Shown here: positions 48,771 to 59,921 of the stretch, piece after piece
How positions within the stretch are numbered: position 1 is the first letter of the stretch
How the letters are laid out: the number at the start of each line of letters is the position of its first letter
NCBI GenBank assembly: GCA_963920665.1
Contig: OY987269.1
Span: 3,040,501 to 3,104,500, forward strand
Length of the DNA stretch: 64,000 bases
Reading direction: 5' to 3'
DNA from: Straminergon stramineum
Taxonomy: Eukaryota; Streptophyta; Bryopsida; Hypnales; Calliergonaceae
The notes under the pieces: model-generated
Seen by the model: the letters and a program-made list of their open reading frames with translations, nothing else
Database searches by the model: none
Told to the model about the DNA's origin: nothing
Position numbers and translations under genes: made by a program

Positions 48771-49377
48771 GATTTGGAACTAGATCTGTATTCCTCTTCT
48801 GTGTGATGTCCCATTTTTGGAAGGAAAGAGCTTGTTCCTACCATTTTTGGTTATCAATGACAAGAACACCTCAATTGAACACACAAGTTGAATAGTTGAT
48901 TGATTAAAAGGCAATTTGGTCAATTTGGTCCCTACCTTTTGGATCTTGTCTAATTGTGCAAAACCAAATAAATTTAGAACCTCAATAAACAATCTTTAAT
49001 AGCCACTACCGAATGGCCTTCTGGATCAATGTCATTAAGCTCTTCCAAATTTCCCTATCAAATAGTATACATGTATACTATTGATGAGAAGCCTAAATAA
49101 CTTGCAATGGCGGACTAACTTTTGCATCCTCTATGGAACCTCATCACTCTTCTGTTAGTGTACAAGAATTAATGAAACAATGCTGCAACTAAGTATAAGC
49201 TCACCAACAAGTAAAGACAACTTAAGAAAAGAAATAATAGGTGATGGTGATCAAGCAATGGCGAAGGGAAAGCAAAAATCTGAGCAGGCATTGGGAAGAT
49301 CTAGTAATGGAAGGAGAATGAAAATTTGAGCAAGTGATGGTGGAGGGAGAGAAAACGTGAGGTCTAGCAATGGAGAG
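48771..49377. other. AT-rich flank of the pogo remnant
   Basis: No coding region recognised; short frame at 48780-48992 only. Confidence 0.5.
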
Positions 49378-50389
49378 TTTTTCTAGAAATTGATGTCCAA
49401 ATCAACAAAAAAAAATCCAATTTTATTTTGTTGATTTGGGTACTATATTGTCTATTTTCACAATTATTTTTGTTGATTTTGCGCTTCTTAACAAAGTGGC
49501 TCAACAAATTTTTGTTGATTTGAATAGTTAACAACAAAATTAACAAAAATTTGTTGAATCTACATAATCTTTTTGGAGACTTTTGGAATCTTGTGAAAAA
49601 AAGGAATACAAAATTCAAATTCTATTGACATTTCTCTAGAATATTATTTGGATGTATTCCTTGGAGGCCTAGAGGACCAAATTGCGTTTTTTAGCAACAT
49701 GAAGATTTTGGGTAGCTCACTACAAATGGAATTTATAATTTTTTTCTTTGAAATTTTCACACAAGATGTGCCCAAGGAATATCTGTAAGGCCCAATAATT
49801 TTCATAACTTTTGACTGTAAGGTTAAAAAGTTATTGCATGATATGTAATTTTCATTGATCTTTGGGCAACCCAAAAATTTCTTAAAAGAATACTTTTTTA
49901 AGAAATAAAAATTTGAAATTGGTTTTCTAGATTTATATGTACATAGAAAGATTTGAATCATTATATTTTGATTTATGAGATGAAAATTATGAGTAATTTT
50001 AGTTTGCAGGCAATTTTGGATTCTCTACTCTAAAATAAACTTTGAAGTCCTTTATTTAACTTCATTTTCAATATTTTTTGAAAAAAATAAAATCGTAGGA
50101 TATAGATTGTTTTTTAAAACCTTACAACCATTGGGAGTGGAATTTTTCAATTCCATAACAAAATTCTTAACAATTGAGTATTTTGAATCATTCTCTACTT
50201 CTTTGTACTTACTTTTTTTTCCTATATGTTGTACAATTTCAAATGATTTGAATTTTTTCAAGCATGTAGCCAACTTGCCTTGAAGACTGAATCCAAAGAG
50301 TAACCACCATTTTGGATTTTTTTTCATACAAATGTGGCCTTGTGAAATGCAACAGCCCGTTTTTTCACAGGGCCAAAAAAAGGATTTTT

Positions 50390-50600
50390 GCTAATTCAAA
50401 CGCTAATATCTTACAATCTACACAGTGAAAATTTCTGAAATTTTTTCGACATCTTTTCAAATAAGTTTAGTACAAAATCTTATGGTTACTTATGTCCAAA
50501 AATGTTTTTTTCCTAAAATTCGGTACTTGTTCTAGAAATGACAGTTTTGGAGTGTTTTTGATGAAAACATAGTCAAAAACATTTAGGGGTTAACTCTAAT
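50390..50600 (+). repeat. Dispersed repeat R3, copy 3
   Basis: 'gctaatatcttacaatctac', 'aaaatcttatggttac' and the ending 'catttaggggttaactc' follow the same order as in copies 1 and 2. Confidence 0.45.
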
Positions 50601-51164
50601 TTCAATATTTTTTGAAAAAAATAAAATTATAGGATGTAGATTGTTTATTACGATATTACAACCATTCAGACTAGCATTTTTCAACTCCACAACTAAATTC
50701 TTAATTTTCTTTTTATTCAAGTTTTCAATTCATAGTAATGAAATTGAATGGTTCAACAAAATTATTCAAATTTGAAGTATTTAACTCCTACAATTTTTAC
50801 ATATGTTGAGACCTTCCCACCAATGCTTCTAAATATTTGAATTCAATCATAGGATGTAGCTTGTAATTAGCTTTATATAATCTACCCTTCTAAAATTATA
50901 AGATAAGAAACCTCATCATTTGTAAGATTATGATGCATGCTCGGATTTCAAAAAATGGTTTTAACTCTTGCCAAATAGTTAGATTTCATCTTTCAAACTA
51001 TTTTTTCCCTATAAAATCCACTTTTTTGTTCATTTTAACCTACAAGAATTTCAAATAAATTTTTATTATTTAGTTCACAGTGTAATTGCATGAATGTTGA
51101 TGTAAATCATCATAGTTGAAATTCTAGAATTTCTTTTCAACTTTAATCATTCCCAATTCGATGT

Positions 51165-51535
51165 TTATTAAAATCAGTAGACTTTGATGGCATGGTAAAA
51201 ATACTTTTTTCCAAAAACTTTGAACTATTAAAAGTTGGAAAATGAAGTTAACTTTCACCTCCAAAAATTCGCTTTCAATTTTGAGTCTCCATTCAAAAGT
51301 TCTGCACAAAGTTCAAAGAAGGTTTGGATTGAATATTTTTTTTGACATTTCAAACATCTTCTTTGAATTTTGTCTTTAACTTTTGATTGAAAGTTCCAAA
51401 TTGCTAAAGGATTTTAGAAGATGAAAATTAACTTCATTTCCCAACTTTTTTCAGGTCAAAGTTTTTTGAAAAAAATTGTTTTACTATGCCAAAATAGGCA
51501 CTAAAGTTTGTTGATTATACAACAAAAAAAACAAT
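51165..51535. repeat. Fold-back (hairpin) repeat, diverged
   Basis: Left arm about 51180-51340 and right arm about 51345-51530 are inverted copies: 'ccaaaaactttgaac' pairs with the complement of 'gtcaaagttttttg', and 'ttcaaagaag' with 'cttctttgaa'. The arms resemble those of the hairpins at 55450-56209 and 58090-58480 (shared 'tactatgcc' and 'aaaactttgaac'). Confidence 0.65.
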
Positions 51536-52150
51536 TGAAAATATGAGCTAAATAAAAAAAAAATCGCATTACAAACATTTGATTCCATTCTCGGTGCAAT
51601 GTCTAACTTCTTGAACCTCATCTACTAGGTCCAAGGTTCAAACCTTAGAAGCGGTGCCTACCTGCTTGCGTGGTGGGTTGCCTAAGTGGAATTTTTTCCT
51701 TTAAATACATGGCAGCGTGCCACATGTTGATTTCTAATTCGTTGGTGATCAAATATCTTTTCTTTTTTCTCTTTAGTAGTTGTCCAAATTATGAGGCTTT
51801 TCCACTATAAGGTGAAGAAACCCTCTAGAGTTGGCCGACGGGGAATGTATGGGACCTCTACCTAAATTGCCTTCCAAATAATGGATTCTAACAATGTGAT
51901 TTTGGGTTAATCTTTTCCTAAGTGACTCTAAGTAAAAAGGGGGCAATCCATCTCACATCACCAAAATCCACCTCCTAATAACCTACGAACATCTAATTAA
52001 GCACGCCAGTAGATTGTGACAACTTTGTATGCCAAAATCTAACTCAAATGTGCAATTTGGGGCTCAAAATGGCCTAAATGGGATTCAAAATACTAATCAC
52101 AGTACATCACATCTCACCCAAACCACCCCCTTCACATGCAATTTTTCTCC

Positions 52151-52915
52151 AGGGTGATTGCAAGAAACGCTTGTCCTATTTTTTGTCCCCTTGCCCTTGG
52201 ACATGTAGTTTTTTGGTCATAACTTTTGCATTGTAAGTGCGTTTGTCTTGAAATTTGGAATGAAGGTATACATAAAAATTTCACACATTTTCTATTTTTT
52301 GGGTTTTTTTTTAAATTACTATACTATTTTTAAGGTGCCCCCGATTAGGTGTCTACCTTGGCCATTTTGGGGGGGGGGGGTTGGTCCAAAGTTGTACCCA
52401 AAAATGCGAATTGGAAGCCACAAATTGAAGAAGCTGGAGGTGTACTTGCATTCCAATGAGAGTTGAAGAGTTTTTTGCAAAAAACCTTTGCATGAGGTGT
52501 CTATATAGGGCCAAAGTGACTGTTGTTCACACACATTTTTCGAGCAAGAGAAAAAAAAATTTGAAGAGTTTTTTGGTGCAATGTGAGAGTAGACTTGTCT
52601 ACAGAAATGAATTTTTTTCTAGGAATTTTTTGAATTTTTTTTGAATTACTAAAAATGAAAAGGTCCATAGACCCCTTTTTTGCTATTTTCTGCTCCCAAT
52701 GGCTTTTACAATACTCCATAGTAGTCTATAGTAGTACATAGTATTGTATAGTACTAAATCATTGGTTAAGATCTACAGGCGCCCAAAATTGACGGTTGAG
52801 ATTCGTAGGTGCAATTTGACACTTAAAATTGATAGTTGTCTGTAGTAGTGCCAATCCTACAGCCGAAAATCGGGTTTTTGAGCCCAAAACGTGAAGTGTT
52901 TCTTGCAATCACCCT
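52151..52915. mobile_element. Putative TIR element (MITE-like), superfamily unknown
   Basis: The left end AGGGTGATTGCAAGAAACGC (52151-52170) is matched by the complement of the right end 'gtttcttgcaatcaccct' (to 52915). No clear target duplication was found. The interior is non-coding, with a G10-type run near 52371 and a 'tagtagt' repeat near 52719-52755. Confidence 0.55.
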
Positions 52916-54500
52916 CCATTCCTACTTCATTTTAGTTTTCTAAATTCAATTTTGAAAACATCCATCACTTTTTAAGCAATTAAGTGATACCTTGTTTTTG
53001 ATCACTCAATTTAGCTAACTCTAATTTACTTCAATTTAGGTAGAGCTTCCGCACTTGCCCTAAAACCCTAAAAAATGAGATTCACATTTGTGCATTTTCA
53101 ATCACATCAACCACTCTCACTCAAAAAACATTACACTTAAAACATCTTTCTTAGCAAAATGCAATGAAAATCCCAATGATTCAATTACAATTGTAAACGA
53201 TTATACAAAAAAATTCAATTTCTATTTCCTTCAAAGGACAGAAGACCCTTTTCCACAAAAACAAGTGACATTGTCTTGTCCTTGCTCCAAATGGGTCTAG
53301 CTTAGACTTTATGAAAAGTTCGCTTCAAGGCCCACCACCCCTCCAATTTTTAGTTGATTTCGCCATGTTGTTCTACTACTATTGCCTACCAAAGTTGGTA
53401 GTCTTCCATTATTGCAGTAGCTGACCTCCTCTCGCAAAATCATCCACCACCGTTGCTTTTAGGATTGGAATTGGGCAAGACATAGTTTGTTGGGAAGCGA
53501 ACTTCAAGGCACTCCATTCCTCTAAAATTCAACTTCATTTGATTCTTCACACTCTTGCAATCAACCGTTGAAGTTGGCACTCCAATCTCAACTTACATTT
53601 TTCCCATCTTCTCAACCGCTTTCCCATTTGACCTCCAAGCCCTTCATCTTTCACTCATTTTCTTTCATGAAACGATGAAACCTACTCAACAAAGTGCTCC
53701 TAATCTTTCCATATCCACTCTTTTGCAATTTCTGCTCCAAATGCCCACAAATCACAACATTCCTCTCAAAACATGCACACACTAAAAATTCACCAAAGAG
53801 AGAGAGAATTGAGAGAGTGGGCTTCAAACCCTAATTTTTCCTAAATCCAAAATTTCTAACAGATTAATTTTGCTTAACTACTTTCATCCTACACTAATTT
53901 ACTGTAAATCCGCTAATTTGGTGCAAAATGTGCCAAATTAGTGCAAATTGTGCTATGTTACTATAAATCCACTAGTTTAATGTAAACTACACTAATTTAG
54001 TGTAAAACACCCCAAATTACTGCAAAACACTCTAAATTACTGAAAAACTCCTACTTTAATGTTTCTAGCACTATTTTAGTGTTCTACTCACTACACTAGT
54101 GTTTAAGTCCTAGTTTTAGTTTAACTATCTTCTTTTGTGTTTTTTCTTATTTATTATTTTTTGTAGTTTTTTTCACTATTTCTAGTTTCTTTTCATACTT
54201 CTATTTTTTGTTTGCAATTTGGTTTTGTATTTTTGGTTTTCATTTAATCATCATTTTATCATTAGCCTAATTTGGTTACTCTACCAAATCTTGCTCAACC
54301 TCTTTTCACTTTTAGATCCCTATTTTTTCCCTAGAATTTTCCCTAATTTTCTCTTAATTGCATTTTCTAGCATCTTGCTCAAACCTCTTGAAGTTTCCTT
54401 TGCTATGTAGCGGAAAACTCCTTAATTGATGGTTGTGACTTAATCCAAAGTACTAACACTTCCAAATTTGTAAATTCTTGCCTAATGTTTATATTTTAGG
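52916..54500. other. Low-complexity AT-rich sequence
   Basis: 53059-53072 has two plant telomere-like units (ccctaaaaccctaaa). 53881-54110 is a degenerate minisatellite built on a 'aaattactgcaaaacactc' pattern. No gene was seen. Confidence 0.5.
53881..54110 (+). repeat. Degenerate minisatellite, roughly 20-bp units
   Basis: Variants of 'ctaatttactgtaaatcc', 'ctaatttggtgcaaaatg' and 'aaattactgcaaaacac' follow one another with much divergence. Confidence 0.55.
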
Positions 54501-55124
54501 ATTTTTCAATAGTAAACTGATATGGTGGTTTACACAAATCAATAAAAAAAATTGTTGATCTAAACACTGTCTTGTTGAAATTAACAAAAGAATGAACATT
54601 TTGTTGTTGTTGAACATCACAAAAGTGTCAATAAGAATGTCCAAATCTATGCTTTTTTGTTAAGCAATGTCCATATCAACACATCCAAATTAATAAAAAA
54701 AATCAAAATTTTTTTGTTAAATTTTTGTTGATTTGGACATGTTTTTTCTAGTAGTGCATACCTTAGAGAAGACCTTCTTGTATAGCACTATTGTAAATGG
54801 GCTTAATGAATTTTGCCCATTTAAGTTCATTGCATCATATTGCCAACAATTCAATTGATGTCATTGGGTCAATAAGGTAATATGGTAGCTTACGATGTGG
54901 CCATTACCTAGTTCATAAAACTTTCAACAAAATGATTTTCTATTACAGAAATGTGTGATCAACATCTATACGCATCTGTATATAATTCTACTAAATTTGT
55001 GACATGGTAAGATGCATTTAGTGTAACAATGCCATCAAAATAATACACATGGAATTCGTTGAATCACTCACTTCCAGAGGCAAAAATTTCTTGCAAAAAA
55101 TGATATACCAAAGCATTGTCATTA

Positions 55125-56446
55125 CTCTACAAGAAGAAACAATGTTCAATCTAATATGAAAATGAACTAATATATGTTGATTATTTCTATTAGTTAGGAC
55201 ATATTGATTGGGACAATAATCAACCCAACTATGTTGATTTCATTTAGTGATTTGATGAAATTTCTCTAATTAGAAAATTCACCTCGTAAATTGCCACCTT
55301 AGCAAAACCCACGACAGAAGCAAAGGTATCACGTTAGTAGACCCACTACATAGGGAAGGCTACCACATCAACAAAGGCCATGTAGACAATATTATGTAAT
55401 TTTAATTTTAAATTTTAATTAAAGTTCAATTTTTTAAAATTTACAATGTATTCAAGTTAGATCAAAATTTACCTCATAAGTGGATTTGCAAAAAACACTT
55501 ATCTTAGTATTGGAAGAGGTGTGAATACAATAACTTTACACAATTGGGGTGGTAGGAGGTAGGACAAACTATATGGGATATGTTTAATTAGGATGAGTAG
55601 GAGCTCAACCACTCATAGTTAAATTAAAACTAGTAAATATACTTTTAGTATAATTTCATACCTCATTTAGGCATAGTAGAATAAATGTTTTCAAAAAACT
55701 TTGAACAATAAGAAAAGGTGAAAAATCAAACCAAATTTCACCTCCTTAAATCCATTTGACATTTAAAGCCTCCAATAAAAACTTATGTAGTTATGAACTA
55801 ATTTCAGAGAGAGGTATTCTTAAATTATCAAAGAAAATGTCCCTTCATACCTCTCTCTAAAATTAGTTCATAAGTTTTTATTGGAGGCTCTAAATGTCAC
55901 ATGGATTTAAGGAGGTGAAATTTGGTTTGATTTTTCACCTTTTCTTATTGTTCAAAGTTTTTTGAAAACATTTATTCTACTATGCCTAAATGAGGTATGA
56001 AATTATACTAAAAGTATATTTACTAGTTTTAATTTAACTATGAGTGGTTGAGCTCCTACTCATCCTAATTAAACATATCCCATATGATTTGTCCTACCTC
56101 CTACCACCCCAATTGTGTAAAGTTATTGTGTTCACACCTCTTCCAATACTAAAGTAAGTGGTTTTTGCAAATCTACTTATGAGGTAAATTTTAATCTAAT
56201 TTGAATATAGTGTTGAAATATTCTAAAAGTAAATTTTAATTCAATGAGGACTAAAATTCTACTTAGAATATGTCTAATTGATTGCTGAATCAACTAAGCA
56301 AATTTTGATTTTTGTTACAATTAACATATTTTTTATGATTTTTTTTCCAAGATATGCAATGGTTGGATCAACATACAAAATTCCAATTGTCACAATCAAC
56401 ACAAATAAGTTGATTTTGTGTTGATTAGGCCCTCTTTACTTGTAGT
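55125..56446. mobile_element. CACTA-like non-autonomous element with long fold-back core, copy 1
   Basis: The left end CTCTACAAGAAGAAACAATG (55125) resembles the left end of the copy at 57482, and sequence similarity continues inward ('ttaggacatattgattggga', 'ggacaataat'). The right end is CTTTACTTGTAGTG (to 56446), the complement of a CACTACAAG terminus. Flanking triplets are TTA (55122-55124) and TTG (56447-56449), one mismatch from a 3-bp CACTA target duplication. AATCAACA/TGTTGATT motifs are repeated near both ends. The core is the hairpin 55450-56209. No transposase is encoded. Confidence 0.75.
55450..56209. repeat. Near-perfect inverted repeat, arms about 350-365 bp
   Basis: Left arm 55450-55816 and right arm 55848-56209 are reverse complements with only a handful of substitutions and one 7-bp insertion ('tgtagtt', near 55790). 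The loop is about 30 bp. Examples: 'gggtggtaggaggtaggaca' on the left, its complement on the right; 'catacctcatttaggcatag' likewise. A transcript across it would fold into a very long hairpin. Confidence 0.9.
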
Positions 56447-56508
56447 GTTGTAGCAATCAAGACACCAAATAACATCTGCTATGCACCATTGAAAAAAATT
56501 AAATGATA

Positions 56509-57065
56509 CTCCCTCCATCCTAAAATGATCTTGTTGGCCTTAATTTTTTGTTCCAAAATGATCTTCCTATTGCACTTTGTGACATGTGAATTGGTTAGAT
56601 TCAACTTTAAATTGCTATTTGGGACCAACAAAACAACTCCAAGTAATAGTTTGTCTTCCATCCATGAAATCATTAATCAAAAGACAAATGAAATGACTAA
56701 AGGGGTCAAACAACATTGTTCATTTTTATTTATTGCACTTCTTTCAATATTTTCCAATTGAAGAAGATGAAACTTTGGGAGGCGCAACAAAGGTCCAAAC
56801 ATGGTTTTAGGCCCAAACTAAATGCCCACAAAATGATGACCTCACACTCAATAATGAAGTGCCCACTGGTGTTCCTTGAAAATGCCCAAAAAATTTCATT
56901 TTTCAATACTCCAAAAATAAAAAAGGCTTTAAAACTCAAAGTTTCTAGAACTATAGTTGTGCATCGAAATCTACTTATAGTATGGAACCAATTTTTAAAA
57001 TGTTATTTTTAGCCTTAATCTAGAACATTTTGTCCAACAAGAAGATCATTTGGGGACGAAGGGAG
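56509..57065. mobile_element. Stowaway-like Tc1/mariner MITE, 557 bp
   Basis: The left end CTCCCTCCATCCTAAAATGA is followed by 'tcttgttgg'; the complement of the right end is CTCCCTTCGTCCCCAAATGA followed by 'tcttcttgttgg'. Left flank TA (56507-56508), right flank TG (57066-57067), one change from the expected TA. The interior frames (56525-56761, 56716-57012) are not recognisable genes. Confidence 0.8.
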
Positions 57066-57481
57066 TGTCATTTAAAGATCCTTGGTATCCTATATGTTCC
57101 CTAAATAAAAAAATAATGTTCCCATATGTTCCAAAATTGGGAGCCTTATTCTTTATAAGTTCTTATAATTAGAAACCATTGAAAAATTCTAGTCCCTCGG
57201 AAGGGCTGTTTGACTTTTGGCAAATATACAAATCTAGAGGGAAATTTTTGTATTTATTTTTATTTTTTTTGGAAAAAAAATTAGTCCCTAGTCTTTGTGT
57301 GGTACTCAAGATGATCACATGAGCCCAAAAAATTATTCATTTAAATTTTTCTTTCTATAGTTGCACACTTTCATGCAGTTAAATGACCCCACAAAGGTTC
57401 TAAATTTACTCTAATGCTTTCGTCCCTTGTTCACTACCTTGGCCAGCTATTGCCCTCCCAAAAGTCAAGCAAAATTCTCTT

Positions 57482-58647
57482 CACTACTAGAAAAAACAGT
57501 GTCTAAAGCAACATGATAATCAACTCATATACATTAATTCGGACAATTGATTAGGACATTTTGGTTTGGACAATAATTAACACTTATATGTTTATTTTAT
57601 TTCTTGATTTGATCAAATTATTATTATTCAAAAATTTGTGACATAGGATGCCAAATAGATTAAACCAATCAACCAAGCACTCCCACATCTACAGACTTGC
57701 CACATATGTAAAGCAACGACATCAACACATACCATATTCATGCGGTACAATGATGAAAAGTAAGTGATTGATTTTCTTAAAGTACAATAAGTTTATAATT
57801 TAATATGAAGTAATTCTACACTATAGTGAAGTCAACCAAATATAGTTGACGATTGAATTAAAAATGTCACTTACCTTGATGATAGGCTAAGAATGAAGAC
57901 TAACTCATTATACAAGAGGGGTAGTTGGAGGAAGGATAATATACATGGAATATGTGTCTCTTACTGAGATGTGTGAAGAGAAAAGAAGCTACGTTATTTA
58001 TACAAGTTGGGTAGTAGGTGGTAAAACAAACCATATGGAATACATTTGATTAGGATGAATAGGAATGCAACCACTTATTGTTAAGTCAAAAGTAGAAAAC
58101 ATACTCTAAGTAGAATTTTAGACCTCATTTAAGCATAGTAGAAATTTTTTTTAAGAAAAACCTTCCACTAAGAAAAGATGAAAAATCAAACCAAATTTCA
58201 TCTCAAAAAATCCGTTTGACATTTTGAGCCTCCAATTAAAAGTTATGGAAAAATTTCAAAGAAAAAGTTTTAAGTTGTCAAAGAAAATGTTCTTTCTAAA
58301 CCCTCTCTAAAATTTGCCCATAACTTTTGATTGGATGCTTGAAATGTCAAAGGGATTTTTGGAGATTAAATTTGGGTTGATTTCCTACTTTTTATTAGTT
58401 CAATTTTTTTTGAAAAAATTTATTTTACGAAGCCAAAATGAGGTTTGGAATTCTACTTAGAGTATGTTTAATAGATTGCCAAATCAACTAAACAAATTTT
58501 GTTTTTGGTCGCAATCAACACATTTATGTTGATTACTACTTTTGTCAAGAAATGTAGTAGTTGGATCAACACATGATATTTCATTTTTTCCACAATCAAC
58601 ACAAATCAATTCATCTTGTATTAGTTAGGGCCCCTTTTCTAGTAATT
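57482..58647. mobile_element. CACTA-like non-autonomous element with fold-back core, copy 2
   Basis: Left terminus CACTACTAGAAAAAACAGTG at 57482; right terminus TTTTCTAGTAATT to 58647, the inverted terminus with its last three bases changed. The flanking triplet CTT occurs on both sides (57479-57481 and 58648-58650), a perfect 3-bp target duplication as made by CACTA (En/Spm) elements. The subterminal parts carry AATCAACA/TGTTGATT motifs. The core hairpin (58090-58480) is a diverged version of the one in copy 1. No transposase was seen. Confidence 0.85.
58090..58480. repeat. Fold-back core of CACTA-like copy 2
   Basis: 'aacatactctaagtagaatt' at about 58097 pairs with the complement near 58455 ('attctacttagagtatgttt'), and 'tccgtttgacattttgagcc' with 'tgcttgaaatgtcaaaggga'. 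The arms are clearly more diverged than in copy 1. Confidence 0.75.
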
Positions 58648-58650
58648 CTT

Positions 58651-59570
58651 ATTGTGAATTCTTATGCCCAACCTACTACCTCTTCTCATAAAATTTGAAC
58701 TAAAATACTTATAACTTTTAGACTACAAGTCCGATTTCAATGAAAATTATATCTCCATGAAGCTCTTGAAAATATGCATCTTCATTGAAAGGTTAAAAAA
58801 TGAAGCTTAAGATTGAGGTGATTGGGACTTTCCCCAAACCCAATTTTTCCCCCAAGGTGACACTTGAATATGTATGGGATAGTGGCATTCCTAGGTGCTT
58901 CTAATATTTTGCCTCACTCTTACTATCCACTCAAAAGATAGAGCACTTATTGCTCAATTAATTAGCCCCCTCCCTCCCCCCAAAAATTATTAGCCATTGA
59001 TCGTTTTTGAAAAAAAATAAAAACACCTCCTTCCCTGCCGTTGATCTTGATACTGTACATATATCATATGTACACAATATGGATACGAAAACAGATACGG
59101 ATTATCCCATATCGATTGTCAGACAACTTTGTTTTCAAAAATACAAGAGTGAGAGGGGGGTACTATTTTTTTCCATGAGGTGGGGGGTTGTGCAATAAAA
59201 ATTGAATCCAATTTTAATTGCCTTAGACAACCTTCCTCACTATCCACTCAAATGACAGCCTACAACAAATCAATTTAGTGAATGATGAAATTTGAAAATT
59301 TTGAACTCACATCTAAAATACTGGACTCTGAACTTCTCACGAGAGGTCAGGGACTTCAAAATTTATCCAATTACCAAATAGAAGGCAAATTTGTTATGTT
59401 TATTTGCCAAGGTGATAAAAATTGGAGATTTGCACCTCTGTCAACTCTTTTGATCAGTTTGACCTGTTCAGTTCATTGAAACGAAGTGAACCTTGATTGG
59501 GACTTCTGACGTCACTTTGCAAGTCAGAAACTATAGCTTAGCCATAACATTTTTCATGTTAATATATTAT
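58651..59570. other. Intergenic, no gene seen
   Basis: AT-rich, with C-rich runs near 58967-58981 and a near-palindrome 'tgtacatatatcatatgtac' at 59055-59074. No coding frame was recognised. Confidence 0.55.
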
Positions 59571-59580
59571 CCACATGCAC

Positions 59581-59590
59581 ACACGTGGCC
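59581..59590 (+). promoter_or_regulatory. ABRE/G-box (ACACGTGGCC) upstream of TSPO
   Basis: ACACGTGGC is the canonical ABA-response element with a CACGTG core, bound by bZIP factors. It lies about 340 bp before the TSPO start codon. Confidence 0.65.
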
Positions 59591-59635
59591 CTGGGTACGT
59601 CCCCATTGTCGACACGTTTTGGGCCGGCCGACTTG

Positions 59636-59644
59636 ACGCGTGGC
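59636..59644 (+). promoter_or_regulatory. ABRE-like coupling element (ACGCGTGGC) upstream of TSPO
   Basis: ACGCGTGGC resembles the ABRE/CE3 class and sits 46 bp downstream of the G-box. A weak TATA-like sequence (CTTATACTG, about 59685-59693) follows. Confidence 0.5.
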
Positions 59645-59921
59645 AACAGCCATTCAGACTGCCACTTGGCCGGACCATGACGCTCTTATACTGCCATCCT
59701 CTGCCCTTCCAAGCTATCCATTCGACTTCTCTTCCTTTCCAATCTCCAGCAACTCCAATCGTTAAGTTAGCGCTTGCCACACTGACTGAATCGGGTAGAG
59801 AGAGTGTTTCGACGACGAGAATTAGGTTTTGGGGTGGCATTGATTAGAAAGATTTTCGAGTGTTTGGTGGAGGAACTTGGGTAAGGATTCAGAGTGTTGT
59901 TGCAGAGCAGAAGCAGCGAAG

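Larger units (their letters stand above)
49378..54756. mobile_element. Putative non-autonomous CACTA element (about 5.4 kb)
   Basis: The right end at 54741-54756 is TTTTTTCTAGTAGTG preceded by 'ttgttgatttggacatg'. Its complement, CACTACTAGAAAAAACATG followed by 'tccaaatcaacaaaaa', is matched on the left at 49383-49415 ('ctagaaattgatgtccaaat', 'caacaaaaa'), though the left CACTA bases are degraded. Both ends are dense in TTTGTTGATTT and its complement, as expected of CACTA subterminal motifs. No transposase was seen inside. It contains a fold-back (51165-51535) and another TIR element (52151-52915). The flanking triplets (GAG left, CAT right) do not match, so the left boundary, or the claim that these two ends belong together, is uncertain. 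Confidence 0.45.

Noticed and set aside
51600..51670. tRNA-like B-box 'ggttcaaacct' near 51637
   Set aside because: No matching A-box, acceptor stem or anticodon arm could be folded; it is probably part of an old repeat.
53059..53073. Two telomere-like CCCTAAA units
   Set aside because: Two units are expected by chance or as a telo-box; no gene start is nearby.
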